64,000 bases of DNA from Paraburkholderia sp. UYCP14C (GCF_004197395.1 NZ_SELS01000044.1:1-64000), one strand, 5' to 3'; shown: positions 28,559 through 38,502, counted from the first letter of the stretch. A program made the numbers and translations. The notes: generated by a model from the letters alone, not told the origin.

Positions 28559-29226
28559 TGGTTCGGCGCTCCCTGAATCGAGTTGGACGGCGCGAGCGTG
28601 GCCGACGCGCCGGTCAGCGGCGCGGCGCCGCCGTTGCGCGGCGCCAGCATCGCGCGGACGCGGCCGGTCGGGTTGCCCGGACCGGCGACGTCCTTGCCCG
28701 CTTTCGCGGTGTAGAAGTCGTTCTGGCCGTCGTAGGTGATCACGCTGCCGTGCACTTGGTCGAGCAGCGTCGTCATGCTCTGCAGACGGCGCACCGTCGC
28801 GTTGGTGGTCAGCGTGGTCAGATCCTGCTTGCCATCGTAGTCGATTCGGATGGCCGTACCCTCGATGTATTCGTCGAGCCCCTCGCGCTTCTGGCGGAAA
28901 TACGACAGATTGCCGCCGCTCGAGGTGCCGGTCGCGTACTGGTAACCCTGCGGATCTTGCGACACTTCGACACGATCGGCCTTGATCAGGATCGTCCCTT
29001 TGGTCGCGACCACGTGGCCGGTAAAGATGCTGACCTGCCGCAGGTCGTCGTAAGTCATGTTGTCCGCTTCGATGTTCAGCGGCTTGTCCTTGTCGGCGCG
29101 GTCCGCGTGCGCGAGCGGCGCGAAGCCGACGAGCGGCAGCGCGACGACGAGCGCGGCGAGTGCCGCGCGGCACGCTGACAGCGCGCGCGAACGGCCGGTA
29201 TCAAAACGGGGGAGCGATTCGTTCAT
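28555..29226 (-). CDS. lptA: LPS transport periplasmic protein LptA
   Basis: Forms the periplasmic bridge for LPS. The 223-residue precursor has a signal peptide (hydrophobic core to '[10 protein letters not shown]') and the OstA-like beta-jellyroll pattern '[29 protein letters not shown]'. The C-terminal about 40 residues are Ala/Pro/Gly-rich and probably disordered. It overlaps lptB by 4 bases and follows lptC by 39. Confidence 0.94.
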   Translation of the reverse strand: MNESLPRFDTGRSRALSACRAALAALVVALPLVGFAPLAHADRADKDKPLNIEADNMTYDDLRQVSIFTGHVVATKGTILIKADRVEVSQDPQGYQYATGTSSGGNLSYFRQKREGLDEYIEGTAIRIDYDGKQDLTTLTTNATVRRLQSMTTLLDQVHGSVITYDGQNDFYTAKAGKDVAGPGNPTGRVRAMLAPRNGGAAPLTGASATLAPSNSIQGAPNQ

Positions 29227-29265
29227 GCAGTCACGCCTGGAATGGATTACCCGGTATGCGTTGGC

Positions 29266-29853
29266 TTAGTGGCCGGAATCGGACGCGGCGATGGCGCCTC
29301 TTACATTACCGAACAGCTGCATAAACCGGGTGACATTGTTGTATTTCATGCCGCTGGCAGTCATCACCGACATGCCGCGCTGAAGTTTAACTGGCTTTTC
29401 AGTCTCGATCACATCGTCGTTGACGAGGACCCTGAAATGCTCGGAATCGGCCTGCATCTGCGGATCGCCGCCGCCGGGCGCGCGCAGGATGCGCGCGTTC
29501 TGGTACAGATTGACGATCGACGCATCCGCGTTGACCGTGCCGGTATCGCCGGTCGCGGTGACGATCGGCTTGCCGGGCTGGAACGCGCGCATGGCCGGCT
29601 TGACGAGGTCGCTCATTTCGTCGTCCTCGTAATGGATCAGCGACTGCGCGGTCAGCCGGTACTGCGTTGCGCCCGACTGGTCGAGCTCGGACACCGAGAA
29701 GTTGTCCGCGAAGTAGTCCGGCGTGTGTTCCTTCGGGCGCACTTCGTCGTCGGTCTTGCGCGGCAGCGTGGCTTGCAGCAGCCACCACGTGATGCCGGCG
29801 AGCGCCGCCATCGCGATGAGCGGGATCAGCGAAGTCAGGCGAAACTGGTTCAT
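29266..29853 (-). CDS. lptC: LPS export protein LptC
   Basis: A bitopic inner-membrane protein linking LptB2FG to LptA. The 195 residues have one N-terminal TM helix (LTSLIPLIAMAALAGITWWLL) and a periplasmic LptC fold ('DYFADNFSVSELDQSGATQYRLTAQSLIHYEDDE'). The ATG overlaps the kdsC stop (ATGA), supporting this start. Confidence 0.94.
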   Translation of the reverse strand: MNQFRLTSLIPLIAMAALAGITWWLLQATLPRKTDDEVRPKEHTPDYFADNFSVSELDQSGATQYRLTAQSLIHYEDDEMSDLVKPAMRAFQPGKPIVTATGDTGTVNADASIVNLYQNARILRAPGGGDPQMQADSEHFRVLVNDDVIETEKPVKLQRGMSVMTASGMKYNNVTRFMQLFGNVRGAIAASDSGH

Positions 29854-30410
29854 CCGACGAGGCCCCGTTGCTCGCCGCTGCACGCCGCGGCAAGCAGCGC
29901 TTCATATTTGTGCTGCGCGCGCAGCAGCGTGTCGACCACTTCGCGGGCCGCGCCGTGGCCGCCGCGCGCTTCGCTGACCCAATGCGCACGCGCGATCACT
30001 TCGGGATGCGAATTGGCCGGCGCGGCCGCGAAGCCGACGCGCAGCATCACCGCCAGATCGACCCAGTCGTCGCCCATGTAGCCGCAGTCCTCGGCGCTGA
30101 GCCCGGTTTGCTGCAGCAGGTCGGCGAACGCCTGCGGCTTGTCCTGCACACCCTGATAGACGTGCGTGATGTTCAACTCTTTCACCCGCGCCGCCACGAT
30201 ACCCGACTGACGCCCGGTGATGATCGCCGTTTCGATGCCGGCCTGGCGCAGCAGCTTCATGCCGTGGCCGTCCATCGAATTGAAGCCTTTCATCGTGTCG
30301 CCTTCCGCCGTGAACAGCAAGCCGCCGTCGGTCAGCACGCCGTCGACGTCGAAAATCATCAGCTTCACGCGGCTTGCGCGTTCGGTAGCGGTAGGGGGAG
30401 CAACGGCCAT
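29850..30410 (-). CDS. kdsC: 3-deoxy-D-manno-octulosonate 8-phosphate phosphatase
   Basis: A HAD-family phosphatase of Kdo synthesis, 186 residues. Motif I is FDVDGVLTDG, motif II 'IITGRQSG', then the conserved Lys in 'DKPQAFADLL' and motif IV MGDDWVDLAVM. It has no cap domain, as expected for the tetrameric KdsC family. It abuts kdsD (one-base overlap) and overlaps lptC. Confidence 0.96.
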   Translation of the reverse strand: MAVAPPTATERASRVKLMIFDVDGVLTDGGLLFTAEGDTMKGFNSMDGHGMKLLRQAGIETAIITGRQSGIVAARVKELNITHVYQGVQDKPQAFADLLQQTGLSAEDCGYMGDDWVDLAVMLRVGFAAAPANSHPEVIARAHWVSEARGGHGAAREVVDTLLRAQHKYEALLAAACSGEQRGLVG

Positions 30411-31393
30411 CAGATCACCTTCTTCGAGAACAGGTCGTGCATGTTGAGCGCGCCGATCAGCTTGCCCGTTTCGTCGACGACCAGCATCTGATTGATGCGA
30501 TAACGCTCCATCAGTTCCACGGCTTCGACCGCGAGATGGTCGGGGCCGATCGTGCGCGGGCCCTCGGTCATCACCGAGCCGATCGGCAACTGGCGGAAAT
30601 CGCCATCGCGTTCTAGCACGCGGCGCAGGTCGCCATCGGTGAAGATGCCCATCACACGGCCCTCGTGGTCGACGACCGAGGTCATGCCCATGCGCTTCGC
30701 GGTCAGCTGGAAGAGGGCATCGCTGACGGTCGCCTCTGGGGTGACCTGCGGCAACTGGTCGCCGGTGCGCATCACGTCGCGCACATAGGTGAGCAGGCGT
30801 CGGCCGAGCGCGCCGCCCGGATGCGAGCGCGCGAAGTCGTCGCGGCCGAAGCCGCGCGCGTCGAGGACGGCGACCGCGAGCGCGTCGCCGAGCGCGAGCG
30901 CGGCGGTGGTGCTGGCGGTGGGCGCGAGATTCATCGGACAGGCTTCCTTCGCGACGCCGGAATTCAGATGCACGTCCGCGAGCTGAGCGAGGCTGGAGCC
31001 GGGGCGGCCCGTCATCGCGATCAGCTTCGCGCCGATCCGCTTGATGAGCGGCAGGATCGCCATCAATTCCTCGGTTTCGCCTGAATTGGAGAGCGCGAGG
31101 AATACGTCGTCGGCGGTGACCATGCCGAGGTCGCCATGGCTCGCTTCCGCCGGATGCACGAAGAACGCCGGCGTGCCGGTGCTCGCCAGCGTGGCCGCGA
31201 GCTTGCGGGCCACGTGGCCGGATTTACCGATGCCGGAGACGACCACGCGGCCACTGCAACCCAGGATGAAATCGACCGCGCCGACGAAACTGTCGTCTAG
31301 CTGGTCGCGAAGCGCGCGCACGGCGTCCGCTTCGATGTCGAGTACGTCGCGAGCAAGCTTGAGTGCCCTGTCGCCATTGATTTTCGCTATCAT
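30410..31393 (-). CDS. kdsD: D-arabinose 5-phosphate isomerase
   Basis: Interconverts ribulose 5-P and arabinose 5-P for Kdo. The 327-residue protein has an SIS domain (VVVSGIGKSGHVARKLAATL, 'LALSNSGETEELM') followed by paired CBS domains (VRDVMRTGDQLPQV...; IGSVMTEGPRTI...). The ATG at 31393 matches the family start; upstream in-frame sequence is not conserved. First gene of the Kdo/Lpt operon and divergent from the antiporter gene. Confidence 0.96.
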   Translation of the reverse strand: MIAKINGDRALKLARDVLDIEADAVRALRDQLDDSFVGAVDFILGCSGRVVVSGIGKSGHVARKLAATLASTGTPAFFVHPAEASHGDLGMVTADDVFLALSNSGETEELMAILPLIKRIGAKLIAMTGRPGSSLAQLADVHLNSGVAKEACPMNLAPTASTTAALALGDALAVAVLDARGFGRDDFARSHPGGALGRRLLTYVRDVMRTGDQLPQVTPEATVSDALFQLTAKRMGMTSVVDHEGRVMGIFTDGDLRRVLERDGDFRQLPIGSVMTEGPRTIGPDHLAVEAVELMERYRINQMLVVDETGKLIGALNMHDLFSKKVI

Positions 31394-31598
31394 TCGCGGA
31401 GTATAGCAAAGGCGCCTGTTCGCCGCGCCGGGCCAGCCGTGCCGGGCCGCTGTCTGCAGCGGCCTGTCGGCAATCCCTTTTTCAGCTGCCTGGCCGCCCT
31501 TTGGCAGCTTTTTTCCGGCCCAATCCATCATGTCGCACGGCGTTCTCGTGCGCGGTTCCGCTGACGAACGAGGACGCTTCACCCATGCGTTTTTGCCG

Positions 31599-33596
31599 AT
31601 GATTTCCCCGCTCGAAATGACGCTGTTTCTGCTGCTGGCATCGGTGGCGGGCGTGGTGATCTTTCGCTTCCTGAATCTGCCGCCGATGCTCGGCTACCTG
31701 ACGGTCGGCATCATCGTCGGTCCGCATGCGTTCGGGCTGGTTCCCGATTCGGCGGGCGCGCAGAATCTCGCGGAATTCGGCGTCGTGTTCCTGATGTTCT
31801 CGATCGGGCTCGAGTTTTCGCTCGCCAAGCTGCGCACGATGCGCCGACTGGTGTTTGGACTCGGCTTGCTGCAGGTGATCGGCACGGTCGCGGTGGCGGT
31901 GTCGCTGGGCTTCGTGCTCGAGCGTTGGGTGCATATCACGTGGCAGGCGAGCGTCGCGTTGGGCGGCGCGCTGGCGATGTCGTCGACGGCGATCGTCAGC
32001 AAGATGCTCGCGGAGCGGCTCGAGATCGAAACCGAACATGGCCGCAATATCTTCGGCGTGCTGCTGTTTCAGGACCTCGCGGTGGTACCGCTGCTGATCA
32101 TCATCGCGGCGCTCGGCGGCCGCTCGGAGAATCTGGTCGGCGCGCTCGGCGTCGCGGCGATCAAGATCGTCGTGGCCCTGGCACTGCTGCTGATCGTCGG
32201 GCAGCGCTTCATGACGCGCTGGTTCAACGTGGTCGCGCGACGCCGCTCGCAGGAACTGTTCATCCTCAATCTGCTGCTGGTGACGCTCGGCGCCGCGTTC
32301 ATCACCGACAAATTCGGCCTGTCGCTCGCGCTCGGCGCGTTCATCGCCGGCATGCTGATCGCCGAGACGCCGTACCGGCATCAGGTGGAAGAGGACATCA
32401 AGCCGTTTCGCGACGTGCTGCTCGGGCTCTTCTTCGTGACCACCGGCATGCTGCTCAATCCGCGCGTGATCTGGGAGCATCCGCTGATCGTGCTGGCGTT
32501 TTTCGTCGGCCCGGTGCTGCTGAAGATAGTCATGATCACCGGCCTCGCGCGGCTTTTCGGCGCGACGCCGGGTGTCGCGATGCGCACCGGCATCGGTCTC
32601 GCGCAGGCGGGCGAATTCGGCTTCGTGCTGCTGAACCTGATCCTCGACCGGCATCTGGTCGACGCGACGCTGCTGCAGGCGATTCTCGCCGCGATGCTGC
32701 TGTCGATGCTCGCCGCGCCGTTCATGATCCAGAACGCGGACCGCGTCGTGCTGCGGCTGTCATCGACCGAATGGATGATGCAGTCGTTGCAGATGACGCG
32801 CATCGCAACGCAAAGCCTGAAGCAGAGCGGGCACGTGATCATCTGCGGCTATGGCCGCGCCGGGCAGAACCTCGCGCGCATGCTCGAGCACGAAGGTCTT
32901 TCGTATGTCGCGCTCGACCTCGATCCCGACCGCGTCGCGGCGGCCGCGGCGGCCGGCGAATCGGTCGTGTTCGGCGACGCGGGGCGGCGCGAGTCGCTGC
33001 TGGCGGCGGGCCTGCATCGCGCGGCCGCGATCGCGATCACCTATGCAAACACACCGTCGGCATTGCGCGTGCTGCACAACATTCACGAAATGGAGCCGAC
33101 GCTGCCGGTCATCGTGCGTACCGTCGACGACGCCGATCTGGAGAAACTGCTCGCCGCCGGCGCGACGGAGGTGATTCCGGAGATCGTCGAGGGTAGCCTG
33201 ATGCTTGCGTCGCACACGCTCGTCGTGATGGGCGTGCCGATGCGGCGGGTGGTGCGGCGCGTCGAGGAAATGCGCGACGAACGCTACTCGCTGCTGCGCG
33301 GCTATTTCCACGGCGCCGACGACATCGACGACGACGACGGCCACGAGCAGGTGCGGCTACAATCGGTGCCGGTCGACGAGAGCGCCGACGCGGTGGGGCG
33401 CACGCTCGCGGAGCTGGGCCTTTTCGAACTGGGCGTCGAAGTGACCGCGATCCGCCGGCACGGCATCCGCGGCGTCGAACCGGACCCGTCCACGAAACTG
33501 CGCGCGAGCGACATCGTGGTGCTGCGCGGTCTGCCCGAGCAGCTGGCGCAAGCGGAGGAGCGGCTGTCGAAGCATCGCCGCGCCGCCGCGGCCTGA
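31599..33596 (+). CDS. CPA2-family monovalent cation:proton antiporter (KefB/YbaL-like)
   Basis: A 665-residue inner-membrane protein. The N-terminal about 390 residues form about 12-13 hydrophobic helices of the Na+/H+ exchanger domain ('LGYLTVGIIVGPHAFGLV', 'EFGVVFLMFSIGLEFSL', 'GGALAMSSTAIVSKML'). A cytoplasmic RCK/TrkA-N domain follows (HVIICGYGRAGQNLARMLE) with a TrkA-C domain at the end. Likely K+/H+ exchange. MISPLEMTL at 31599 fits the family; upstream in-frame starts exist and the Shine-Dalgarno is weak, so the start is uncertain by about 23 codons. Confidence 0.92.
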   Translation: MISPLEMTLFLLLASVAGVVIFRFLNLPPMLGYLTVGIIVGPHAFGLVPDSAGAQNLAEFGVVFLMFSIGLEFSLAKLRTMRRLVFGLGLLQVIGTVAVAVSLGFVLERWVHITWQASVALGGALAMSSTAIVSKMLAERLEIETEHGRNIFGVLLFQDLAVVPLLIIIAALGGRSENLVGALGVAAIKIVVALALLLIVGQRFMTRWFNVVARRRSQELFILNLLLVTLGAAFITDKFGLSLALGAFIAGMLIAETPYRHQVEEDIKPFRDVLLGLFFVTTGMLLNPRVIWEHPLIVLAFFVGPVLLKIVMITGLARLFGATPGVAMRTGIGLAQAGEFGFVLLNLILDRHLVDATLLQAILAAMLLSMLAAPFMIQNADRVVLRLSSTEWMMQSLQMTRIATQSLKQSGHVIICGYGRAGQNLARMLEHEGLSYVALDLDPDRVAAAAAAGESVVFGDAGRRESLLAAGLHRAAAIAITYANTPSALRVLHNIHEMEPTLPVIVRTVDDADLEKLLAAGATEVIPEIVEGSLMLASHTLVVMGVPMRRVVRRVEEMRDERYSLLRGYFHGADDIDDDDGHEQVRLQSVPVDESADAVGRTLAELGLFELGVEVTAIRRHGIRGVEPDPSTKLRASDIVVLRGLPEQLAQAEERLSKHRRAAAA

Positions 33597-33677
33597 ACCC
33601 GCGTGTCGGGCGCGTTCGATCGGGCGACCCTGATTCAAGCTTTTCACCGGACCCGTCGAGGTCCATCCGGAGACATC

Positions 33678-34244
33678 ATGTCCAACGCGCTCGCGAGCGC
33701 GCCGCTCGATGCGGCCGACTACATCAGAAGTCACATTCGCACGGTGCCCGACTGGCCGCAGCCGGGCGTGCAGTTCCGCGACATCACGCCGCTGTTGCAA
33801 GAGCCGAAGTCGCTGCGCGTACTGATCGACCTGTTCGTGCAGCGCTATATCGACGCGAAGCTCGACTACATCGCCGGGCTCGATGCGCGCGGCTTCATCT
33901 TCGGGCCGATCGTCGCGCACGAGTTGAGCATCGGCTTCATCCCGATTCGCAAGGCGGGCAAGCTGCCGTACAAGCGGATCTCGCAATCGTATGAACTGGA
34001 GTACGGCACCGCGACCGTCGAGATCCACGAGGATGCGTGCGAGCCGGGCGACCGCGTCGTGATCATCGACGACCTGATCGCGACCGGCGGCACGATGATG
34101 GCCGGCAAGATGCTGCTCGAGCGGCTCGGCGCGGTCGTCGTGGAAGGCGCGGCGATCGTCGATCTGCCGGAACTGGGCGGCTCGAAGCTGCTGGGCGAGG
34201 GCGGTCTTGCGCTCTATACCGTGACGAGTTTCGACGGTCATTGA
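33678..34244 (+). CDS. apt: Adenine phosphoribosyltransferase
   Basis: Salvages adenine to AMP using PRPP. 188 residues with the family start '[20 protein letters not shown]', '[11 protein letters not shown]' and the PRPP loop [28 protein letters not shown] precedes the ATG. Two GC hairpins without T tracts follow (34255-34276 and 34325-34344). Confidence 0.96.
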   Translation: MSNALASAPLDAADYIRSHIRTVPDWPQPGVQFRDITPLLQEPKSLRVLIDLFVQRYIDAKLDYIAGLDARGFIFGPIVAHELSIGFIPIRKAGKLPYKRISQSYELEYGTATVEIHEDACEPGDRVVIIDDLIATGGTMMAGKMLLERLGAVVVEGAAIVDLPELGGSKLLGEGGLALYTVTSFDGH

Positions 34245-34254
34245 GCCGGGCGGC

Positions 34255-34344
34255 CGTCACGGCGCGCACCGTGACGCGCGATCGAGTTTCCCGCCGTACA
34301 AGCCGCATGAGCCGCACGAGCCCCGTTGGTCGCGCAAGACCAAC
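34255..34344. repeat. Two inverted repeats between apt and the LysE-family gene
   Basis: CGTCACGG (34255-34262) pairs with CCGTGACG (34269-34276), and GTTGGTC (34325-34331) with GACCAAC (34338-34344). Both have 6-base loops and no T tract. They may act as RNA-stabilising hairpins or poor terminators. Confidence 0.5.
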
Positions 34345-34403
34345 AAGGCTCGACGTGGCTGAACAACAGGGCTCACCAGCCGCCCAACCAGAAGGCCACC
34401 ACG

Positions 34404-35018
34404 ATGCCCAACTTCCTGCTGTTTCTCGCCACCTCGATCGCGATCACCGTGGCGCCCGGCCCCGACAACCTGCAGGTGCTCGCGCGCGGCATCTCGCAGG
34501 GCCGCGCGGCCGGCCTGGTCGCCGCGCTCGGCTTTGCCGCCGGCATCACGTTTCATACGACACTGGCGGCCCTCGGCGTGGCGGCGCTGCTGCGTTCGTC
34601 GCCGCTCGCGTTCGAAGCGATCAAGCTTGCGGGCGCCGCGTATCTGGTGTGGATCGGCATCAAGGCGTTGCGCAGCCAGGGCCTCGCGACCGCGCACGAG
34701 CGTGCGCCGCAGCCGTTGTCGACGGTGTTTCGTCAGAGCGTGCTCGGCAATCTGATGAATCCGAAGGTCACGCTGTTCTTCGTCGTGTTTCTGCCGCAGT
34801 TCGTGCAGCCGCTCGGCGCGCAGAGCGTGACCGTGCAGATGCTGGAACTCGGCGCGCTGTTCATGCTGCAGACCGTCGTGGTGTTTTCGCTGTTCGGGGT
34901 GTGCGCGGGCATCATCGGGGGCTGGCTCAGACGGCGGCCGCGCATGGGCCTGTGGCTCGATCGCGTGGCCGGCGCGACCTTCATCGCGATCGGGATTCGC
35001 GTCGCGTTGCGCGACTGA
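34404..35018 (+). CDS. LysE/RhtB-family amino-acid exporter
   Basis: A 204-residue inner-membrane exporter with about six hydrophobic segments. The signature is at the N-terminus ('ITVAPGPDNLQVLARGISQGRAAGL'), followed by 'AAYLVWIGIKALRS' and 'NLMNPKVTLFFVVFLPQF'. Substrate (Lys, homoserine, threonine or others) cannot be told. GAAGG precedes the ATG. Confidence 0.92.
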   Translation: MPNFLLFLATSIAITVAPGPDNLQVLARGISQGRAAGLVAALGFAAGITFHTTLAALGVAALLRSSPLAFEAIKLAGAAYLVWIGIKALRSQGLATAHERAPQPLSTVFRQSVLGNLMNPKVTLFFVVFLPQFVQPLGAQSVTVQMLELGALFMLQTVVVFSLFGVCAGIIGGWLRRRPRMGLWLDRVAGATFIAIGIRVALRD

Positions 35019-35090
35019 CGCGCGTCAGGCAACACCCCCGCTTCTGCTTTGCCCTGGTCCGCCACGCCGGCGGACAGTTTGGAGTTTTCG

Positions 35091-35969
35091 ATGACTTTGC
35101 CTTGCATCACCGCCGCGCGCCGCTTCGACGCGAACGCGCATCGGCCGTTTCTGATCGGCGCGGAACAGGTCGGCTGGATTCGCGAGCGCGACGTGGCGCT
35201 GCTCGCGCGCTGGCCCGAAGTGTTCCAGATCTCGAACGACGGCGTAACGCTCTCCGCCACGTTCGATACCGTCGATCTGCGCAGCGCGGCGCTCGCTTCC
35301 GTGATCGGCGCGCTCGCCGCCGATGGCTGCATCCCCGGCTGGCGCAACGAGACCTACGCGATCCGCAATGCGTTCGACGCGCCGCCGCTCGCGTATATCG
35401 AGCGCGCGGCGTCGCGCTTCTTCGGCACGATGACCTACGCGGTGCATCTGAACGGCGTCGTAGAATATGTCGATGGCGGAGCGCCCTCTGGCGGAGCGTC
35501 CCGTGGCGCGCCGCAATTGTGGATCGCGCGCCGCAGCGACACCAAGGCGACCGACCCCGGCATGCTCGACAATGTCGTCGCGGGCGGGATCGGCTGGGGC
35601 TTCGGCATCGCCGAGACGATCGTCAAGGAGTGCTGGGAAGAAGCAGGCATTCCGTCGGAGATTGCAGAGCGGGCGGTCGCGGGCCGCACCGCGCATGTGC
35701 TGCAATCGCTGCCGGAAGGCACGCAGGCCGAGCAGATTTTCATCTACGACCTCGCGCTGCCCGTCGACTTCGCGCCGCGCAACCAGGACGGCGAAGTGGG
35801 CGAACACCGGCTCGCGCGCATCGACGAAGTGGCGCGCTGGATCGAGGAGGGCGCGCTGACGGTCGATGCGAGCCTCGCGACGCTCGATTGTCTGCTGCGC
35901 CGCCGCTGGATCGACGAGGACGCGTGCGAGGGCATCGACGCGCTGTTCGCGCCGCCGGCGCTGGGCTAG
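35091..35969 (+). CDS. Nudix hydrolase with DUF4743 N-terminal domain
   Basis: A 292-residue protein. The N-terminal DUF4743-like region (about 1-125, 'RPFLIGAEQVGWIRERDVALLARWP') leads into a Nudix fold with box GGIGWGFGIAETIVKECWEE, slightly divergent (Lys in place of Arg in REUXEE). Similar two-domain proteins (the Tnr3-like C-terminal half) hydrolyse oxidised thiamine diphosphate; that is suggested, not shown. TGGAG lies 7 bases before the ATG. It is 75 bases upstream of purU. Confidence 0.9.
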   Translation: MTLPCITAARRFDANAHRPFLIGAEQVGWIRERDVALLARWPEVFQISNDGVTLSATFDTVDLRSAALASVIGALAADGCIPGWRNETYAIRNAFDAPPLAYIERAASRFFGTMTYAVHLNGVVEYVDGGAPSGGASRGAPQLWIARRSDTKATDPGMLDNVVAGGIGWGFGIAETIVKECWEEAGIPSEIAERAVAGRTAHVLQSLPEGTQAEQIFIYDLALPVDFAPRNQDGEVGEHRLARIDEVARWIEEGALTVDASLATLDCLLRRRWIDEDACEGIDALFAPPALG

Positions 35970-36044
35970 TTTTTGCTCACGAGTCGGGCACAGCCAGTAC
36001 GTACTGAAACAAACCACGCATTGAAGAAGGGAGTCACCGAGGTC

Positions 36045-36914
36045 ATGTCGACCGATCACAGCTTTATCCTCAAACTGTCGTGCGCCGACCGGCCCGGCAT
36101 CGTTCACGCCGTGTCGGGCTTTCTGTTCGAGCGGGGCAGCAATATTCTCGACTCCGCGCAGTTCGGCGACAGCCGCACCGGCGAGTTCTTCATGCGCGTG
36201 CATTTTCAGCAGGTGGGCGGCGATCCGGGGCTCGACGCGCTGCGCGCGTCGTTCGTGACTCTCGCCGAGCAGTTCGGCATGAGCTGGGAGTTGCACGACG
36301 CGAACGTGAAGCCGCGTGTCGTGATCATGGTGTCGAAGATCGGCCACTGCCTGAACGATCTGCTGTTCCGCTACCGCACCGGTCAGTTGAACATCGAGAT
36401 CCCGGCGATCATCTCGAACCACAAGGAGTTCTACCAGCTCGCCGCGAGCTACGACATCCCGTTCCATCACTTCCCCCTGCTCGGCGGCACGCCCGAAGCA
36501 AAAACCGCGCAGGAAGCGCGCGTGCTCGAAGTGATCAACGAGCATCAGGCGGACCTCGTGGTGCTCGCGCGCTACATGCAGATTCTGTCGCCGAACCTGT
36601 GCGAGGCGCTCGCCGGCCGCGCGATCAACATCCATCACTCGTTCCTGCCGAGCTTCAAGGGCGCGAAACCGTACTACCAGGCGTTCGACCGCGGCGTGAA
36701 GCTGATCGGCGCGACCGCTCACTACGTGACGACCGATCTCGACGAAGGTCCGATCATCGAGCAGGAAGTCGAGCGCGTGGACCACAGCATGACGCCGGAG
36801 CAACTGACGGCGATCGGCCGCGACGTCGAGTGCGTAACGCTCGCGCGCGCGGTGAAGTGGCACGTCGAGCATCGCGTCGTGCTGAACGGCAGCAAGACGG
36901 TGGTGTTCCGCTAA
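36045..36914 (+). CDS. purU: Formyltetrahydrofolate deformylase
   Basis: Hydrolyses 10-formyl-THF to THF and formate, balancing one-carbon pools. The 289 residues carry an N-terminal ACT domain ('LKLSCADRPGIVHAVSGFLFE') and the formyltransferase fold ('IMVSKIGHCLNDLLFRY', 'IISNHKEF', 'IHHSFLPSFKGAKPYYQAF'). The catalytic Asn-His-Asp set is present (NIHHSFLP, TTDLDEGPII). GAAGGGAG precedes the ATG. A bidirectional terminator follows. Confidence 0.97.
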   Translation: MSTDHSFILKLSCADRPGIVHAVSGFLFERGSNILDSAQFGDSRTGEFFMRVHFQQVGGDPGLDALRASFVTLAEQFGMSWELHDANVKPRVVIMVSKIGHCLNDLLFRYRTGQLNIEIPAIISNHKEFYQLAASYDIPFHHFPLLGGTPEAKTAQEARVLEVINEHQADLVVLARYMQILSPNLCEALAGRAINIHHSFLPSFKGAKPYYQAFDRGVKLIGATAHYVTTDLDEGPIIEQEVERVDHSMTPEQLTAIGRDVECVTLARAVKWHVEHRVVLNGSKTVVFR

Positions 36915-36942
36915 ACATTGCGCCGGTGAAACGGCGCCAGTA

Positions 36943-36976
36943 AAAACTGCGCCGGTCGAGGCCGGCGCAATCCTTT
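36943..36976. terminator. Terminator between purU and the PepSY gene
   Basis: An 8-bp perfect stem TGCGCCGG (36948-36955 with 36962-36969), with a pyrimidine-rich plus-strand tail and a T run on the minus strand. It serves convergent genes. Confidence 0.8.
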
Positions 36977-36987
36977 CCCCGCTTGCA

Positions 36988-38214
36988 TTACGAGCGCGCT
37001 GCCGCGCCGCCCGTGCTTCTCGCGAGATTCGCGTTTTGCGCGGAACGGCGGCGCGCGTTCAGCTTCTTCAGCCAGATCAGCAGGCCCGTGACACTCAGCA
37101 CGGTCACCGCGACGCCCACCAGACTGATCAGAATCCGCCCGCCAAGACCGAGGATGCGGCCCGAGTGCAGCGGGAATTGCACCTGCAGAAAGATGTCGCC
37201 GGCCGTGCCCCTACCGGGGATCTGTGCGGAGAGCCGTTTGCCGGTGGCGGCGTCCCAATACATCCACGGGTTGCCGAGACCGGTGTCGCCGTGGTCGTTG
37301 CCCGGCGTGTAGAAGCCGACGCCGTACGCGTGCATGAATTCGGCGTAGTAGAGCCCGCCCGGCGGCGCGGCGACATGCAACTCCTTGCCGGCCTGCCCGG
37401 CGAGTTCGACGATGCGCTCGCGGCTCAGCACCGGGTCGCCCGGTTGCGGCGCGCGCAGGATTTCGGGGTTGCTGAACGGATCGGGCGTCAGCGTCGACAG
37501 TCGTGACACGATCGGCCGCACCACCTGCGACGACAGATTCATCGATATCGACGTCAGCGCGACGATCGCCAGCAGGCCCCAGATCCATACGCCGCCGGAG
37601 CGGTGCAGGTCGAACGTCAGCGCATAGCCGCCGCGTTTCAGGCGGAACGCGAACGACTTGCGCCAGGCCTTCAGGCTCGGAAACGACAGACCCAGCGCAA
37701 TCACGCTATCAAAGAGCCACACGATGCCGACGATCCCCATCAGCCACGTGCCGAGGTCGACACCGCCGGCAAACGGCAGCTGCAGCGTGTAGTGCAGCTT
37801 GTAGATGAACGGAATCAGGTTGAGCCGCGTGAGCGACACGGCGCCCCATTCGCGACGTCCCTGGATCGCGCCGGTGACGGGATCGACGGCGATCTGGTTG
37901 AAGTCGAGCGGGTAGGGCTGCTTCGTCGCCGGATCGGTGCGCGGCAGCACCATCATTTGCAGCGTGCGGCCCGGTTCGACCGCCAGCGGCAGATAGGTCA
38001 CCCGAAGACGCGGATCGGCGGCTTCGACGCGATTCGCCAGTTCGAGGCCGGACAGCGTCGGGCCGGCCGTGCGAGCCTGATAAAAGGACGGGTTCAGTGC
38101 GGCGTCGAGTTCATGATCCCACGCGATGACCGCTCCGGTAAGGCCCGCGACGAACAGAAACAGTGCGGTCGCGACACCGAACCAGCGGTGCAGGCGGACA
38201 AGCTGGCGTCTCAT
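36988..38214 (-). CDS. PepSY-associated TM-helix protein (iron-regulated type)
   Basis: A 408-residue inner-membrane protein with four TM segments: after 'LVRLHRWFGVATALFLFVAGLTGAVIAW' at the N-terminus, and around 'WLMGIVGIVWLFDSVIAL', 'GGVWIWGLLAIVALTSISM' and 'ILISLVGVAVTVLSVTGLLIW'. A PepSY domain lies in the first periplasmic loop ('HELDAALNPSFY...'). Conserved His in TM edges (RLHRW, 'KLHYTLQLP', 'DLHRSGGVW') suggest haem or ferrisiderophore-reduction roles seen in this family. The upstream region has only a poor Fur-box match. Confidence 0.88.
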   Translation of the reverse strand: MRRQLVRLHRWFGVATALFLFVAGLTGAVIAWDHELDAALNPSFYQARTAGPTLSGLELANRVEAADPRLRVTYLPLAVEPGRTLQMMVLPRTDPATKQPYPLDFNQIAVDPVTGAIQGRREWGAVSLTRLNLIPFIYKLHYTLQLPFAGGVDLGTWLMGIVGIVWLFDSVIALGLSFPSLKAWRKSFAFRLKRGGYALTFDLHRSGGVWIWGLLAIVALTSISMNLSSQVVRPIVSRLSTLTPDPFSNPEILRAPQPGDPVLSRERIVELAGQAGKELHVAAPPGGLYYAEFMHAYGVGFYTPGNDHGDTGLGNPWMYWDAATGKRLSAQIPGRGTAGDIFLQVQFPLHSGRILGLGGRILISLVGVAVTVLSVTGLLIWLKKLNARRRSAQNANLARSTGGAAARS

Positions 38215-38389
38215 GCGCGAGCTGGCATCGCGTAACAGGAACTCGAGCGGAAGCGCAGGCGGGAAATCAGGTGAAGCGTCACGATGCGGATTTTGTGTAA
38301 ATAGGAATTGTTCGCATCTTAGGGGGTGGAGCCGTCGGCTGCAAGTCTTCTGTCAGCAAGAGGGAACGATGCGGTGTCGCGGAAAGCTC

Positions 38390-38413
38390 AAAAAAAACGG
38401 CACCGAAGTGCCG
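38390..38413 (-). terminator. Terminator after the AI-2E-family transporter
   Basis: CGGCAC (38398-38403) pairs with GTGCCG (38408-38413) around a CGAA/TTCG tetraloop and is followed by eight T on the minus strand. The 288 bases around it contain no gene I can support. Confidence 0.9.
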
Positions 38414-38502
38414 CTTTTGCTTTCCTGGCCCTTGTGGGCCGCAGGGCTTAAGTGCCAGTGAGCGCTAGTGAGTGCTGACTTTTGCTAGCCGACCCGGCCC
38501 AG

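Noticed and set aside
38215-38340. Fur box upstream of the PepSY membrane protein
   Set aside because: The best 19-base match on the minus strand agrees at only about 10 positions with the consensus, too few to call.
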